Source of the DNA: Anaerolinea thermolimosa
Lineage (GTDB): Bacteria > Chloroflexota > Anaerolineae > Anaerolineales > Anaerolineaceae
Assembly (NCBI RefSeq): GCF_001050195.2
Contig: NZ_DF967965.1
Span: 1,691,150-1,755,149 of the forward strand
Length of the DNA stretch: 64,000 nt
Direction of reading: 5' to 3'
This document shows, one piece after another, positions 43,596-53,397 of the stretch; the first letter of the stretch is position 1; each line of letters starts with the position of its first letter. The translations under genes and the position numbers were made by a program. The notes under the pieces were generated by a model. The model saw only the letters and a program-made list of their open reading frames with translations, was not told the DNA's origin and made no database searches.

Positions 43596-46500
43596 TCACC
43601 TGACAGGATTCACGTGGTTTGGTTGTGATAGTTCAATCATACCAGAAAGAACGTCCAGTAATCGACTTTTCCAGGAACCATTACCATTACCTCCCCCCGC
43701 GATCCAATAGGCATTTTTCCCTGCACGCACATCTTTACCCAAAGCAGGGAGATTCCGGTCAGTCACCCCTTCAGGCAAAGCTGGAAAACGCAGTACCAGT
43801 TGATCTCCCTCAAATGAGATAGAAGCCAGCCCGGCTTTTTGAGCGAGTAATTTCACCCGCATTTGGAACAATAAATTCTTAACTTCTTCTGGAAGAGGGC
43901 CAAATCGATCGATGAATTCTTCCTCCAGGGTATCCAGTTCGCTTTCACGTTCCAGGTCGGCCAGCCTCCGATATAACTTCAATCGTAAATGAGGGTCAGG
44001 CACATACTCTACCGGAATCCCAATAGCAAGGGGTAAATCTACACTAACCGGCAACCTGACAGCGGTCTGACCTTGCTCCTCTTCTGATCCTTTCAATCCC
44101 ATAGCTTCACGGAGTTGTCGCACAGCCTGGGCTAACATTCGGGTATAAAGATGAAATCCAACTGCTGCAATCATTCCATGCTGGCGTGTCCCAAGCAGTT
44201 CCCCGGCGCCGCGCATTTCCAAATCCCGCATGGCGATGGAGTATCCCGACCCAAGCTGTGTATTTTCGGCGATGATTTCCAGGCGTTCCTGCCCTTCCGG
44301 GGTGGGGTTCTTTCTTCGATGACGGAAAAAATACGCATACGCACGTTGCGCCCCACGTCCAACCCGCCCACGAAGTTGGTATAACTGCGCCAGCCCGAAG
44401 GTATCCCCTCGATCTACAATCAGGGTGTTTGCATTCGGAATGTCAAGTCCCGATTCGATTATGGAGGTACATAAAAGTACATCAATTTCACCCGCGGTGA
44501 ACTGCATCATGACCTTCGATAATTCATCTTCTGGCATCTGACCGTGAGCCACTCCAATACGTGCCTCTGGCACCAATTTCTGTAAATGTTGTTTCATGCC
44601 ATGGATGGTTTGCACCCGATTATGGACAAAAAAGACCTGTCCCCCACGCTCGATTTCCCGTAATATCGCCTGGCGCACCAACCGAGGTGAATAAGGGCCA
44701 ATGTGAGTAACGATAGGCAAGCGTTCCGCAGGAGGCGTATTGATTTGAGATATATCCCTCACACCCGTGAGTGCCATGTACAATGTGCGTGGAATGGGGG
44801 TGGCGGTCAGGGTTAAGACATCTACCGAGGTGCGCAGTTTCTTGAAATGCTCTTTGTGAGTAACGCCAAATCTCTGCTCTTCATCGATAATCACCAGCCC
44901 CAGATCACGAAATTGAACATCAGGCTGTAACAAACGATGCGTCCCAATAATAATATCCACCGAGCCCTCAGCCAGCTGTCGGACGATTCGATTCTGTTCT
45001 CTGGAATTACGGAATCGCGAGAGCATCTCCACCGTGACTGGAAAAGGCGAAAGCCTCTGTTTAAAGGTTTCATAATGCTGTTGCGCCAGCACGGTGGTAG
45101 GTACCAGAACTGCCACCTGTTTTCCATCCATCACTGCCTTGAATGCCGCCCGTAACGCCACCTCGGTTTTTCCATACCCCACATCACCACAAAGAAGACG
45201 ATCCATAGGCCGTGGTCGTTCCATATCTCGCTTTACGGCCTCGATAGCTCGGAGCTGATCTTCGGTTTCTATATACGGGAAACCCGCCTCTAAGTCCTGT
45301 TGCCAGGGAGTATCCTTACTGAACGCAAACCCCTTGGCTACCTGCCGTTGTGCATATAAATCAAGCAGTTCTTTGGCAACCTCAAGCACCGATTCGCGGA
45401 CTCGCTGCTTGACCCCCTGCCATTCATTACCGCCTAAACGGGTGAGGACTGGAGGCTCTCCACTTGGTCCCACATAGCGGCTTAACCGATCCGCCTGATA
45501 CACCGGCACAAAAAGCGTATCTCCTCCATCGTATTCGAGGGTGAGGTATTCTCTTTCCACCCCCTCCATAACACGGCGCATTAACCCGGCATATCGGCCA
45601 ACGCCGTAATCAACATGAACTACATAATCTCCAACCTTGAAATCCGTATATTCAGCCTCAGGAGGTGATACAACCTGCCGCGAACGAAGGCGAGGTTGAG
45701 GGCGCTCCCAGCCAAAAATTTCGCTATCGGTCAGGAGATGAAGGTTTTTACCATCCGGCTGCCGTAAAACCCACCCCTCACTAAGGGTGCCTTCAATAAA
45801 ACTCGGGTGAACCTGGATCGCGGGTTGTGCTTGTTCCTGCCATAATTCCTGGATCCGGGCTACCTGTCTGGAAACCACCACCACCTGATCTCCCGCCTGG
45901 CAACGTTCATAGACATATTCCAGAAATGGTTTTAGCCTGTCACCATACCTTGGGCCGGGAGTAAAACATTCAGCCAGCTTCGGGTTTTCATCAGCGGTAG
46001 TCCGACCCAGCTCCGCCCAAACCTTACCACTTAAATGATCCAGCAATTCTGACCAGCTCACATAAGGAACCGGGAAATCCTCAGGCAGGGTGCCTTCCGC
46101 AATCGATTCGGTGCGAAGTTTAACTGCCTGTTCCTCAATTTCCAGGGCAGCCATTTGCACCCGATCCAGATCATCGATTAAAACCAGAGAGACATGTGGC
46201 AGATAATCTACAATCGTAGCAGGGGTTGTGTGTACCAGTGGAATGAAAAATTCATCCAATTCCGTTTCTACAGAACGTTTTCCCTGTAGAATCTCTCTTG
46301 CTGGAGTAATCGATAACCGATCAATAGAATGAAGCTTTCTTTGAGTTGCAGGGTCAAAGGAACGAAGAGTATCTACTTCATCCCCAAAAAATTCCAATCT
46401 GGCCGGATTCAATTCGGCAGGCGGCCAGACGTCCAAAATCCCCCCCCTGCGAGAAAATTGCCCGGGTTCAACGACCATATCCGCGGGTTCATATCCCATC

Positions 46501-47003
46501 TCCACCAGTGAACGCTGGAGGATATCGAGTGAAATTACCTGTTTCACTCGAATGGATTTGCTGGCCTTGATAAATTCACGCCGCGGTAACGTACGTGTCA
46601 TCACAGCCCGCACAGGAGCAACGATTATAGGAGGCTCAACCGGACGTGAAGTTCCGGGGAGAGAAAGGCTTGCAAGAGCAGCCAGTACCTGTAAACGATC
46701 TCTCCGGGTCACGTTTCCCCAGGCGGCCTGTTCATAAAATAAAGGATTGGGTTCTGGGAAATAAAAGCGAGGCGAATTGGGTGACCAGAAGCCCAGTTCA
46801 TCAGCAAGCATGAGAGCCCGGTCAGCACGATCGGTGATTAACAACACCGGACGAACCAGTTCACGCCTCAACGCTTCGCTCACCGGAAGGCGGGCAGAAC
46901 GAGGCAATGCCAAACCCGGAACCGACATCCCGCTCTTCAGATCAACGACTAAATCCTGGAACGGAGGAAGAGTGCGAATCCTGTCAAGCAAGGGAATTTC
47001 CAT
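43596..47003 (-). CDS. mfd: Transcription-repair coupling factor
   Basis: Removes stalled RNA polymerase at lesions and recruits UvrA. The 1135 residues show the UvrB-like N-terminal region, the RNA-polymerase interacting domain starting YTDFKVGDYVVHVDYGVGRYAGL, and the SF2 translocase: RLLCGDVGYGKTEVALRAAF (motif I), VIIDEEQRFGV (motif II), TLTATPIPRTL (motif III) and ADTQ-like LRGRVGRG (motif VI), followed by the C-terminal TRCF domain. I chose ATG 47003 (MEIPLLDRI); ATG 47018 adds five residues and deepens the overlap with pth. It is the last gene of a minus-strand operon with pth. Confidence 0.95.
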   Translation of the reverse strand: MEIPLLDRIRTLPPFQDLVVDLKSGMSVPGLALPRSARLPVSEALRRELVRPVLLITDRADRALMLADELGFWSPNSPRFYFPEPNPLFYEQAAWGNVTRRDRLQVLAALASLSLPGTSRPVEPPIIVAPVRAVMTRTLPRREFIKASKSIRVKQVISLDILQRSLVEMGYEPADMVVEPGQFSRRGGILDVWPPAELNPARLEFFGDEVDTLRSFDPATQRKLHSIDRLSITPAREILQGKRSVETELDEFFIPLVHTTPATIVDYLPHVSLVLIDDLDRVQMAALEIEEQAVKLRTESIAEGTLPEDFPVPYVSWSELLDHLSGKVWAELGRTTADENPKLAECFTPGPRYGDRLKPFLEYVYERCQAGDQVVVVSRQVARIQELWQEQAQPAIQVHPSFIEGTLSEGWVLRQPDGKNLHLLTDSEIFGWERPQPRLRSRQVVSPPEAEYTDFKVGDYVVHVDYGVGRYAGLMRRVMEGVEREYLTLEYDGGDTLFVPVYQADRLSRYVGPSGEPPVLTRLGGNEWQGVKQRVRESVLEVAKELLDLYAQRQVAKGFAFSKDTPWQQDLEAGFPYIETEDQLRAIEAVKRDMERPRPMDRLLCGDVGYGKTEVALRAAFKAVMDGKQVAVLVPTTVLAQQHYETFKQRLSPFPVTVEMLSRFRNSREQNRIVRQLAEGSVDIIIGTHRLLQPDVQFRDLGLVIIDEEQRFGVTHKEHFKKLRTSVDVLTLTATPIPRTLYMALTGVRDISQINTPPAERLPIVTHIGPYSPRLVRQAILREIERGGQVFFVHNRVQTIHGMKQHLQKLVPEARIGVAHGQMPEDELSKVMMQFTAGEIDVLLCTSIIESGLDIPNANTLIVDRGDTFGLAQLYQLRGRVGRGAQRAYAYFFRHRRKNPTPEGQERLEIIAENTQLGSGYSIAMRDLEMRGAGELLGTRQHGMIAAVGFHLYTRMLAQAVRQLREAMGLKGSEEEQGQTAVRLPVSVDLPLAIGIPVEYVPDPHLRLKLYRRLADLERESELDTLEEEFIDRFGPLPEEVKNLLFQMRVKLLAQKAGLASISFEGDQLVLRFPALPEGVTDRNLPALGKDVRAGKNAYWIAGGGNGNGSWKSRLLDVLSGMIELSQPNHVNPVR

Positions 47004-47619
47004 TCTTTTTATTCCCATTAAACTGGTTCATGGCTGTCTCAAGCCCATTTTCAATAAACACCAGAGCCGCTTTGGCCGCTCGATCCAAAACCTCAGGTAA
47101 AATTTCTCTTTCTTCTTGATTAAAATCCTGCAGGACGTATGCCGCAGCATCCATACGGCCAGGTGGCCGCCCAATTCCAATCCGCAACCGTGGGAAGTCC
47201 TGCGTACCAAGCTGTTGAATGATAGAGGAAACCCCCTTTTGTCCTCCCGAACCTCCACCCGGGCGTAATCGGATTGTTCCCAGCGGCAAGTCAAGGTCAT
47301 CGTGAGCCACCAGTAAATGATCGTTTGGAATTTTATAAAAACGCACCAGAGAGCTAACCGATTGCCCGGAAAGATTCATATAGGTCTGGGGTTTTGCAAG
47401 AATGATCTTTTTTCCGGCAAATTGCGCCTTCGCGATGATCGCCTTGGATTGAACCATTCCTGGAGTGGTTAACAATTCTCTACACAACCGATCAATAAGC
47501 AGGAAACCAATATTGTGTCGATTAAATTGGTACTCGCGGCCCGGGTTTCCCAGCCCGACAATGAGATAACGAGCAACATCGTCCTCAGGCTCAGATCGTC
47601 GATTCCCAAAATGGAACAC
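46984..47619 (-). CDS. pth: Peptidyl-tRNA hydrolase
   Basis: Releases peptides from prematurely dropped peptidyl-tRNAs. The catalytic His is in REYQFNRHNIGF (about residues 29-40), with GLGNPG at 23-28, KPQTYMNLSG, the catalytic Asp in VAHDDLDLPLG, and GGGSGGQKGVSSI. The 211-residue length includes about 15 extra N-terminal residues. The 3' end overlaps mfd by about 20 nt and the start is 2 nt from the stop of the next upstream gene, so all three are one operon. Confidence 0.95.
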   Translation of the reverse strand: MFHFGNRRSEPEDDVARYLIVGLGNPGREYQFNRHNIGFLLIDRLCRELLTTPGMVQSKAIIAKAQFAGKKIILAKPQTYMNLSGQSVSSLVRFYKIPNDHLLVAHDDLDLPLGTIRLRPGGGSGGQKGVSSIIQQLGTQDFPRLRIGIGRPPGRMDAAAYVLQDFNQEEREILPEVLDRAAKAALVFIENGLETAMNQFNGNKKNGNSLA

Positions 47620-47621
47620 TT

Positions 47622-48227
47622 TTACCCCCTGCGAAACAGGCTTCGTAATCCAAGATACACCGCCAAAATAATAAAGATGACCAGTGCAATAAAGCCGCCC
47701 CGCACCAGACTGTTTCCGAGCATGGACGTGGTAACCTGTAAATCCTGCTCAGCTTCAATTGTGCTGGTTAATTTCACGGGAAGGTAATCTGCAGGCCTGG
47801 TTGTAATTTCCCCCGGGATACTCGTTCGATCTGGTTCCGGAGTATTCGTTTCGATTGGAGAATAGTTTCTCACCCTTAACCCTGTAATTACCGACTCCAG
47901 AGTTCGACCGTCGTTCAGAAAAGCCCGGATCCTTAATCGGTAGATTCCATCACTAATCGTTGTAGTATCCCAGACCGCCAGGGTTTGACCGCGAAAAACA
48001 CCCTCCCCCTGTCCGATTAAGAACCAGGTGTTGGTGTCGTCTCGCTGGTACGCAAAGCTGATTTCGAAAGAACGAATTCCCTCAATGTCAGTGGTACCGA
48101 TGATAGGCACCTGCCCCTGAAGAGCCTCCCCTGGTCGTGGTGAATCAATCAACACCTGCTGACCCAGCAGGTTTAAGTTACCTCCTAACCAGAAAACAAT
48201 CACCCAGTGCAGAAGATATTTGAACAT
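47622..48227 (-). CDS. Membrane-anchored Ig/FN3-like domain protein, function unknown
   Basis: A protein of about 201 residues with an N-terminal signal sequence (FKYLLHWVIVFWLGG...), a single beta-sandwich domain (about 25-120) with SPRPGEALQGQVPIIGT at its start and WDTTTISDGIYRLRI in its middle, a Pro/Thr-rich linker and a C-terminal membrane helix (about 175-195) ending in Arg. The topology is outside-facing with a short cytoplasmic tail. The start is uncertain: ATG 48248 adds seven residues, and GTG 48305 would add 26. It is the first gene of the operon with pth and mfd, which is an odd partner for repair and translation genes. Confidence 0.6.
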   Translation of the reverse strand: MFKYLLHWVIVFWLGGNLNLLGQQVLIDSPRPGEALQGQVPIIGTTDIEGIRSFEISFAYQRDDTNTWFLIGQGEGVFRGQTLAVWDTTTISDGIYRLRIRAFLNDGRTLESVITGLRVRNYSPIETNTPEPDRTSIPGEITTRPADYLPVKLTSTIEAEQDLQVTTSMLGNSLVRGGFIALVIFIILAVYLGLRSLFRRG

Positions 48228-48363
48228 GGCAATCGATAAGTCTATCATATTCTTAATAAACAGGCAAATATTTGCACTCCAACCAGTCAACTCAGACATT
48301 CCCACATCTTTCGGATTTCAGGGTAAGATTAAAAGTAACCCGGCGTTATAAATCGAACACTAT

Positions 48364-49104
48364 ATGACAACGAAGATCAAACCTGACGAAACTTTCCGTC
48401 CATATCGTTATTTTGACCTGGTCATGGTCGTTTTCGTTACCGTTCTCTTGATCAGTAACATTGCTTCAGCCGCAAAAATTGTAGATTGGGGAGTCACTAT
48501 TTTGGGGTTTCATCTTGCCTTTGATGCCGGCACTCTCCTCTTTCCTGTCAGTTATATTTTTGGGGATGTACTTACTGAAGTCTACGGATACAGGCGTTCA
48601 AGGCGAGTAATTTGGGCAGGTTTCGTTGCCCTGGCTTTTTCAGCCCTGGTTTTTCGTATCATCCAGGGCCTTCCCGGTGAAGCCACCTGGCAGAACTATG
48701 CCGGACAACAGGCTTACGATGCCATTCTGGGCGGATTTAGTTCCGGAGGAATCGTATTCGCCAGCCTGATCGCTTATTTTGCCGGAGAATTTAGCAATTC
48801 CTATGTTTTGGCAAAGATGAAACTCTTAACGCGGGGACGTTGGCTCTGGACAAGGACCATCGGCAGCACCCTGATCGGTGAGGTCATCGATACCTCCTTA
48901 TTTATTGCAATTGCCACCCTTGCAGGCGTCTTCCCATGGGATATCTTCACTACCCTTGTGATTACAAATTACATCTTCAAGGTCGGAATCGAGGTCTTGA
49001 TGACTCCTGTAACCTACTGGGTAGTAACGGCACTAAAGAAAGCCGAATCGGAAGATTATTATGATTGGCACACCAACTTTAATCCATTCCAATTGACAGG
49101 ATGA
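48364..49104 (+). CDS. Queuosine precursor transporter (YhhQ/VUT family)
   Basis: A 246-residue integral membrane protein with about six helices. It has the typical blocks of the family: VTVLLISNIASAAKIV near the start, GTLLFPVSYIFGDVLTEVYGY with its conserved acidic residues in the second helix, FAGEFSNSYVLAKMK, and GSTLIGEVIDTSLFIAIA. Family members take up 7-deazaguanine precursors for queuosine in tRNA. No queuosine biosynthetic genes are in the window. It is divergent from the pth operon and its stop is 11 nt before the next start. Confidence 0.85.
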   Translation: MTTKIKPDETFRPYRYFDLVMVVFVTVLLISNIASAAKIVDWGVTILGFHLAFDAGTLLFPVSYIFGDVLTEVYGYRRSRRVIWAGFVALAFSALVFRIIQGLPGEATWQNYAGQQAYDAILGGFSSGGIVFASLIAYFAGEFSNSYVLAKMKLLTRGRWLWTRTIGSTLIGEVIDTSLFIAIATLAGVFPWDIFTTLVITNYIFKVGIEVLMTPVTYWVVTALKKAESEDYYDWHTNFNPFQLTG

Positions 49105-49115
49105 AAGGAATTCCC

Positions 49116-50117
49116 ATGAATATCGAACAACCAATCATGCTCCAAAGTGATCGGCTTACGGTAGAAATCTCTCAGCCTGGTGTGGCTTATCATGGCACAC
49201 GTTTCGACTGGAGCGGGTTCATTACACAGGTCACGCTGGATGGCCAGCATACCTTTTGTGTTCCTGAGGACTATACTCCAGGAAAAGGAACCGGCGGCAT
49301 TGGCATTTGTAATGAATTTGGAATTGACCAGCCCATAGGTTATGATGAGGCAAAGCCCGGGGAATGTTTCCCCAAACTGGGCATTGGTTTGCTCACCCGA
49401 CTGGACTCCCCGACCTACAGCTTCTGGAATCCTCACCAGATTTCTCAGCCGTTTCCTATTGAAATAACTGCTTCAAAGCAACAGGTCATTTTCACGGTTC
49501 ATCCAATCGAGTGCCGGGGGTATGCAGCGCGACTGACAAAGCAGATTTCTGTAGAAAATAATCGAATGATGATTCAATACGAATTGGAAAATACAGGGGA
49601 GAAGTCCATCCTCACCAATGAATATGTACATAACTTCATCGGAATTAATCAACGACCGATTGGGCCAGACTATACCCTTCGTTTTCCGCAGAAAATCGCC
49701 TTTGAAGACATTACCCCAATGGTCCGAAACCAGCTCCCCCAGTGGATTCGACGTTTCCTTCCCTTTTTTGCAGATACTGCCGCCAGAAAATATATTCAAA
49801 AACAGGTTTCCATTTTGAATGTAAATGATAGAGAACTATCCTGGCATCGTACACCGGCCACACCTTTTTACTGCCGCCTGACAAACCTTCAGCAACTCCG
49901 CGAACCATCTGAGGGAGAATTCTGTACCATGTGGGAGCTTCATCACTCGGATGATGGGCTGTTCATGAGCGAAAAAGTTAATTTCCCTCCAGAGCGCATA
50001 GCTTTATGGGGAACCACACATGTGGTAAGTGTAGAAGTTTTCAAAAAAATTGAGCTCCTTCCCGGCGACAAAGATACCTGGGCAAGGCAATACGAGTTTG
50101 GTATTTGCACTGGTTGA
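49116..50117 (+). CDS. Aldose-epimerase/mutarotase-like protein
   Basis: A 333-residue soluble beta-sandwich protein. The pattern LTVEISQPGVAYHGTRFDW with GIGICNEFGID, then VHPIECRGYAARLTKQISV and ILTNEYVHNFI, resembles the galactose mutarotase-like superfold, but the catalytic His and Glu of true mutarotases are not recognisable to me. It may bind or act on a sugar. I selected ATG 49116, preceded by AAAGGA; ATG 49101 overlaps the transporter stop and would add five residues. A bidirectional terminator follows. Confidence 0.6.
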   Translation: MNIEQPIMLQSDRLTVEISQPGVAYHGTRFDWSGFITQVTLDGQHTFCVPEDYTPGKGTGGIGICNEFGIDQPIGYDEAKPGECFPKLGIGLLTRLDSPTYSFWNPHQISQPFPIEITASKQQVIFTVHPIECRGYAARLTKQISVENNRMMIQYELENTGEKSILTNEYVHNFIGINQRPIGPDYTLRFPQKIAFEDITPMVRNQLPQWIRRFLPFFADTAARKYIQKQVSILNVNDRELSWHRTPATPFYCRLTNLQQLREPSEGEFCTMWELHHSDDGLFMSEKVNFPPERIALWGTTHVVSVEVFKKIELLPGDKDTWARQYEFGICTG

Positions 50118-50121
50118 TTAT

Positions 50122-50153
50122 AAAAAACTACGGGGATCTCCCCGTAGTTTTTT
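50122..50153. terminator. Bidirectional terminator between the mutarotase-like gene and the DUF1684 gene
   Basis: AAAAAACTACGGGGA (50122-50136) pairs with TCCCCGTAGTTTTTT (50139-50153). A-run and T-run flank a strong stem, so it works in both directions. It lies 5 nt after the plus-strand stop and overlaps the minus-strand stop. Confidence 0.85.
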
Positions 50154-50679
50154 ACTCATGGAAGTTCATCTCTCCTGCTTCAATACGAATCTTCAATCGA
50201 TTTTCCACAGGGGGAATTGGGCAACTCCACAGGTCATTATAGGCACAATAAGGGTTGTAAGCCTGATTGAAGTCCAATCGCAACCAGCCCTCTCGGATAA
50301 TGTCCGGTTCCAGGTAACGCCCAGCTCCATACGTTTCATGCGGAGCTGTAGCATCTACAAAGGGGATAAAGTAATCATCTCCCGGGATAGATTGATAAAC
50401 CTGCAGGATTACCTCTTCACCATTTACAGAGAAACACACCTGCCCAACATTAAGATATTCCTGCACATCTCCGGTATTGGTGGTTAGAAGCACCTTTTTT
50501 GGAGAAGCGTACCGCTCCAGGGGGACATCAAACACCCATTGTTCACTGGCCGGAAAATACTGCAAACCCTGAAAGGTAGCTTTTTGCTCGGCACTTAACG
50601 GGCTATGCCGGCTGGTTCGAAAGTAATCATCCTTCTCCCGGCGCAACGCATCCCTCTCAGAAACAAACAACGGAGGCAC
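50152..50679 (-). CDS. DUF1684 domain protein
   Basis: A 175-residue protein with the complete DUF1684 signature: TYGAGRYLEP (about 116-125), LDFNQAYNPYCAYNDLWSCPIPPVENRL (two cysteines and several aromatics) and an N-terminal helical RREKDDYF segment. The family has no established function; the middle is a beta-barrel-like domain (about 55-115). The printed start is GTG 50679; TTG 50670, with GAGGT at the right distance, is at least as likely. It follows clpP2 by 13 nt on the same strand. Confidence 0.8.
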   Translation of the reverse strand: MPPLFVSERDALRREKDDYFRTSRHSPLSAEQKATFQGLQYFPASEQWVFDVPLERYASPKKVLLTTNTGDVQEYLNVGQVCFSVNGEEVILQVYQSIPGDDYFIPFVDATAPHETYGAGRYLEPDIIREGWLRLDFNQAYNPYCAYNDLWSCPIPPVENRLKIRIEAGEMNFHE

Positions 50680-50692
50680 CTCGATTTTAGAT

Positions 50693-51319
50693 TTATAGAC
50701 CTGGTAAGCGTTTTACAGCAGGAATTTCCATCACCGAGTCCACCAGTCCATACTCAACTGCCTGATCAGCGGTCATATACCGGTCTCGATCCGTATCCCG
50801 CTGAATCTCCTGCACAGTTCGCCCCGTATGGGCTGAGAGAATCTGATTCAAACGTGCCTTCAGACGGAGGATTTCTTTAGCCTGAATCTCAATTTCTGTA
50901 GCCTGTCCCTGTGCTCCCCCCAGAGGTTGGTGCATATGGATCGTGGCGTTCGGTAAGGCGTATCGCATCCCTTTCGTTCCAGCCGTTAAAAGAACTGTAC
51001 CAAAAGATGCTGTCACTCCCACTGCCAGGGTACTGATCGGGTTAGGCACCACCTGCATAGCATCGTAAATGGCCAGCCCGGCGTATACCTGGCCACCCGG
51101 CGAATTAATATACATTTTGATCGGAGCTTCGGGATCCTCGTTACTTAAATACAGGATTTGTGCCACGATATTATTCGCAACCCTGTCATCAATCGCTGTA
51201 CCAAGGTAAATGATGCGGTTGCGTAATAGCAGCGAATATATGTCATAAGCTCGTTCACCACGCTCGGTGACTTCGGTAACCATCGGAACCAATCCAGAAG
51301 GGAATATCTCTGATTTCAT
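50693..51319 (-). CDS. clpP: ATP-dependent Clp protease proteolytic subunit, second paralogue
   Basis: A 208-residue ClpP with the triad Ser in VGVTASFGT, His in IHMHQP and Asp in DTDRD. The C-terminal VEYGLVDSV is intact. It is close to the ClpP at 24.5 kb (a majority of residues match, including [17 protein letters not shown] and GGAQGQAT), so the genome has two unlinked ClpP types. AAGGAG lies 6 nt before ATG 51319. No ClpX or ClpC gene is near. A mixed ClpP1/P2 ring is a possibility by analogy with Mycobacterium and Listeria. Confidence 0.95.
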   Translation of the reverse strand: MKSEIFPSGLVPMVTEVTERGERAYDIYSLLLRNRIIYLGTAIDDRVANNIVAQILYLSNEDPEAPIKMYINSPGGQVYAGLAIYDAMQVVPNPISTLAVGVTASFGTVLLTAGTKGMRYALPNATIHMHQPLGGAQGQATEIEIQAKEILRLKARLNQILSAHTGRTVQEIQRDTDRDRYMTADQAVEYGLVDSVMEIPAVKRLPGL

Positions 51320-51384
51320 AGCATCTCCTTATGGAAATCAATTCTACTTGCTCAAACCGAGATGTCAAGCCATCTTATAAAACT

Positions 51385-51412
51385 CTTACAATCCCCCAAG
51401 GAATGCTACAAT
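51385..51412 (+). promoter_or_regulatory. Candidate promoter of the plus-strand sugar operon
   Basis: CTTACA (51385-51390) and TACAAT (51407-51412) are 16 nt apart. If used, transcription starts after the ATGs at 51331 and 51403, which supports ATG 51448 as the first start. Confidence 0.4.
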
Positions 51413-51447
51413 TAATTCGCTCTAAAATTTTTCGGGCGGTAGAATCC

Positions 51448-53397
51448 ATGGGCACACCAGAATCACTCCTCACCCAACCTGGCAACTTTATAATCGGCTG
51501 TAATTATTGGGCCTCACATGCAGGGACCCGTATGTGGTCAGACTGGAAAGAAGATATTGTCCGGCACGACCTTCAGGTACTTGCCCGGCATGGATTACAA
51601 ATTTTACGAGTATTCCCTCTCTGGCCCGATTTTCAACCTATCACTTTGTTACGGGCTGGCGCCGGAACTCCAAAAGAAGTGCGTTTTGGTGAAGCTCCTC
51701 TTCCAGAAGATGATGCTGGTTTTTCTGGCGTAAATCCCATCATGATGTCTCGCTTCAGGCGCTTTGCCGACTTGGCCGAAACCATGAATTTAAAATTGAT
51801 CGTCGGAATTTTAACCGGCTGGATGAGTGGTAGGCTTTTTGTTCCACCCGCACTCGAGGGACGGAATGTGCTTTCAGATCCATTTGCCCGTTTATGGCAG
51901 GTGCGTTTTGTTCGCTTCTTTGTCCGAGAGATGAAAGATCATCCTGCAATTTTAGCCTGGGATTTGGGCAATGAATGTAATTGCATGGCACCACTGTCCT
52001 CACCCGAAGAAGCCTGGGAGTGGACCTCTGCCATTACCACCACCATTCGCGCGGAAGACCCATTCCGCCCTGTGATCTCTGGTATGCATTCCCTTTCCCC
52101 AGACCCTGATGCTATCTGGCGCATTCAAGATCAAGCAGAATGGAACGATATTCTCACAACCCATCCATATCCGTATTTCACCCCCTATTGCGATCTGGAT
52201 CCCATCCATACCATACGGACAATCTTACATTCAACCGCCGAAACCCGTTTTTATGCCGATATTGGCGGAAAACCGACATTTCCCGAAGAATTGGGCACAC
52301 TGGGTCCCTTCCTTGCAAGTGACCGCATTGCCGCCGACTTTGCTCGGACCTGCCTCTTTTCACTCTGGGCTCATGGTTGTCATGGCCTGCTCTGGTGGTG
52401 TGCTTTTGACCAGTCACACCTTGAACATGCTCCTTATGATTGGAATGCATGTGAAAGGGAGTTGGGTTTATTGACCCTCGAACATGCTCCGAAACCAGTC
52501 TTAATAGAATTCGGAAACTTTCGACGCTGGCTTGAGAAATTGCCCATCCACCAACTGCCAGAAACATTGAAAGACGCAGTCTGCATTCTCTCGCACGATC
52601 AGGATCAATGGGGAGTTGCGTTTGCCACCTTTATCCTGTCTAAACAGGCCGGATTCGATCTCTCTTTCCGATTCGCAGACCAATCCCTCCCATCCGCACC
52701 ATGTTATTTGCTACCCTGCGTTCGGGGGCAATCTGTCATTTCCCGTCAACGCTGGTTACAATTGCTTAACCGTGTTAGAGAAGGGGCCATTCTTTACGTT
52801 TCTTACCATGATGGCCTCTTATCACCTTTCAATGAACCTTTTGGGGTTGAAATTCAAACCCGTTCTCACCGTTCACAGGCTGTTCATTTCACCAGCAGTG
52901 CCTTTGGCGAATTAACCCTGGACGCCCCGATTCGCCTGGAATTAGCCCTGCAAGGCGCAAAAGCACTCGCCGTAGAGCCAGATGGCAACCCCGTGTTCAC
53001 CCTTCATCCTTATGGAAAGGGGAAGATTATTTTTCTCTCCCTGCCTCTGGAAATCACTCTGGTTAAAAGCCCGGGGGTTTTTTATGACCCAAAAGCACAA
53101 CCCTTCTGGAAAATTTATCAAATGATTTTTGAAGAAATGTCCGGCCAGAAAATTTCTCGAAAATCTAATCCTCAGGTTGGAACTACCGAACATCCTTTGG
53201 ACGAGACCACCCGGCTATTAATCCTCATCAACTACAGTCCATCCTTCCAGAATGAGCTCATCACCTTGCCAGTTGGATGGAAGCCCGATCAAAGCTGGAG
53301 GGGAGAACCTCCAGAACAAAAAGCCAACCATGAATGGGTTTGCTCAATACCGGCTAATGACGCCATCGTTTTCACTGTGAAACGGAGCATTTTATGA
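51448..53397 (+). CDS. GH5-like (clan GH-A) glycoside hydrolase with C-terminal accessory domains
   Basis: A 649-residue cytoplasmic-looking enzyme. The TIM barrel covers about 1-365: the acid/base Glu is in ILAWDLGNECN, the nucleophile Glu in TFPEELGTLGP, and the aromatic WWCAFDQ follows. The rest holds a flavodoxin-like or GATase-like domain (about 380-550) and a beta domain, as seen in some GH5/GH42-like and GH2-related enzymes. No signal peptide is seen. The start is uncertain: ATG 51448 fits the candidate promoter; ATG 51331 would add 39 unconserved-looking residues. The substrate (beta-mannan, glucan or related) cannot be decided. It overlaps the URO-D-family gene by 4 nt. Confidence 0.7.
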   Translation: MGTPESLLTQPGNFIIGCNYWASHAGTRMWSDWKEDIVRHDLQVLARHGLQILRVFPLWPDFQPITLLRAGAGTPKEVRFGEAPLPEDDAGFSGVNPIMMSRFRRFADLAETMNLKLIVGILTGWMSGRLFVPPALEGRNVLSDPFARLWQVRFVRFFVREMKDHPAILAWDLGNECNCMAPLSSPEEAWEWTSAITTTIRAEDPFRPVISGMHSLSPDPDAIWRIQDQAEWNDILTTHPYPYFTPYCDLDPIHTIRTILHSTAETRFYADIGGKPTFPEELGTLGPFLASDRIAADFARTCLFSLWAHGCHGLLWWCAFDQSHLEHAPYDWNACERELGLLTLEHAPKPVLIEFGNFRRWLEKLPIHQLPETLKDAVCILSHDQDQWGVAFATFILSKQAGFDLSFRFADQSLPSAPCYLLPCVRGQSVISRQRWLQLLNRVREGAILYVSYHDGLLSPFNEPFGVEIQTRSHRSQAVHFTSSAFGELTLDAPIRLELALQGAKALAVEPDGNPVFTLHPYGKGKIIFLSLPLEITLVKSPGVFYDPKAQPFWKIYQMIFEEMSGQKISRKSNPQVGTTEHPLDETTRLLILINYSPSFQNELITLPVGWKPDQSWRGEPPEQKANHEWVCSIPANDAIVFTVKRSIL

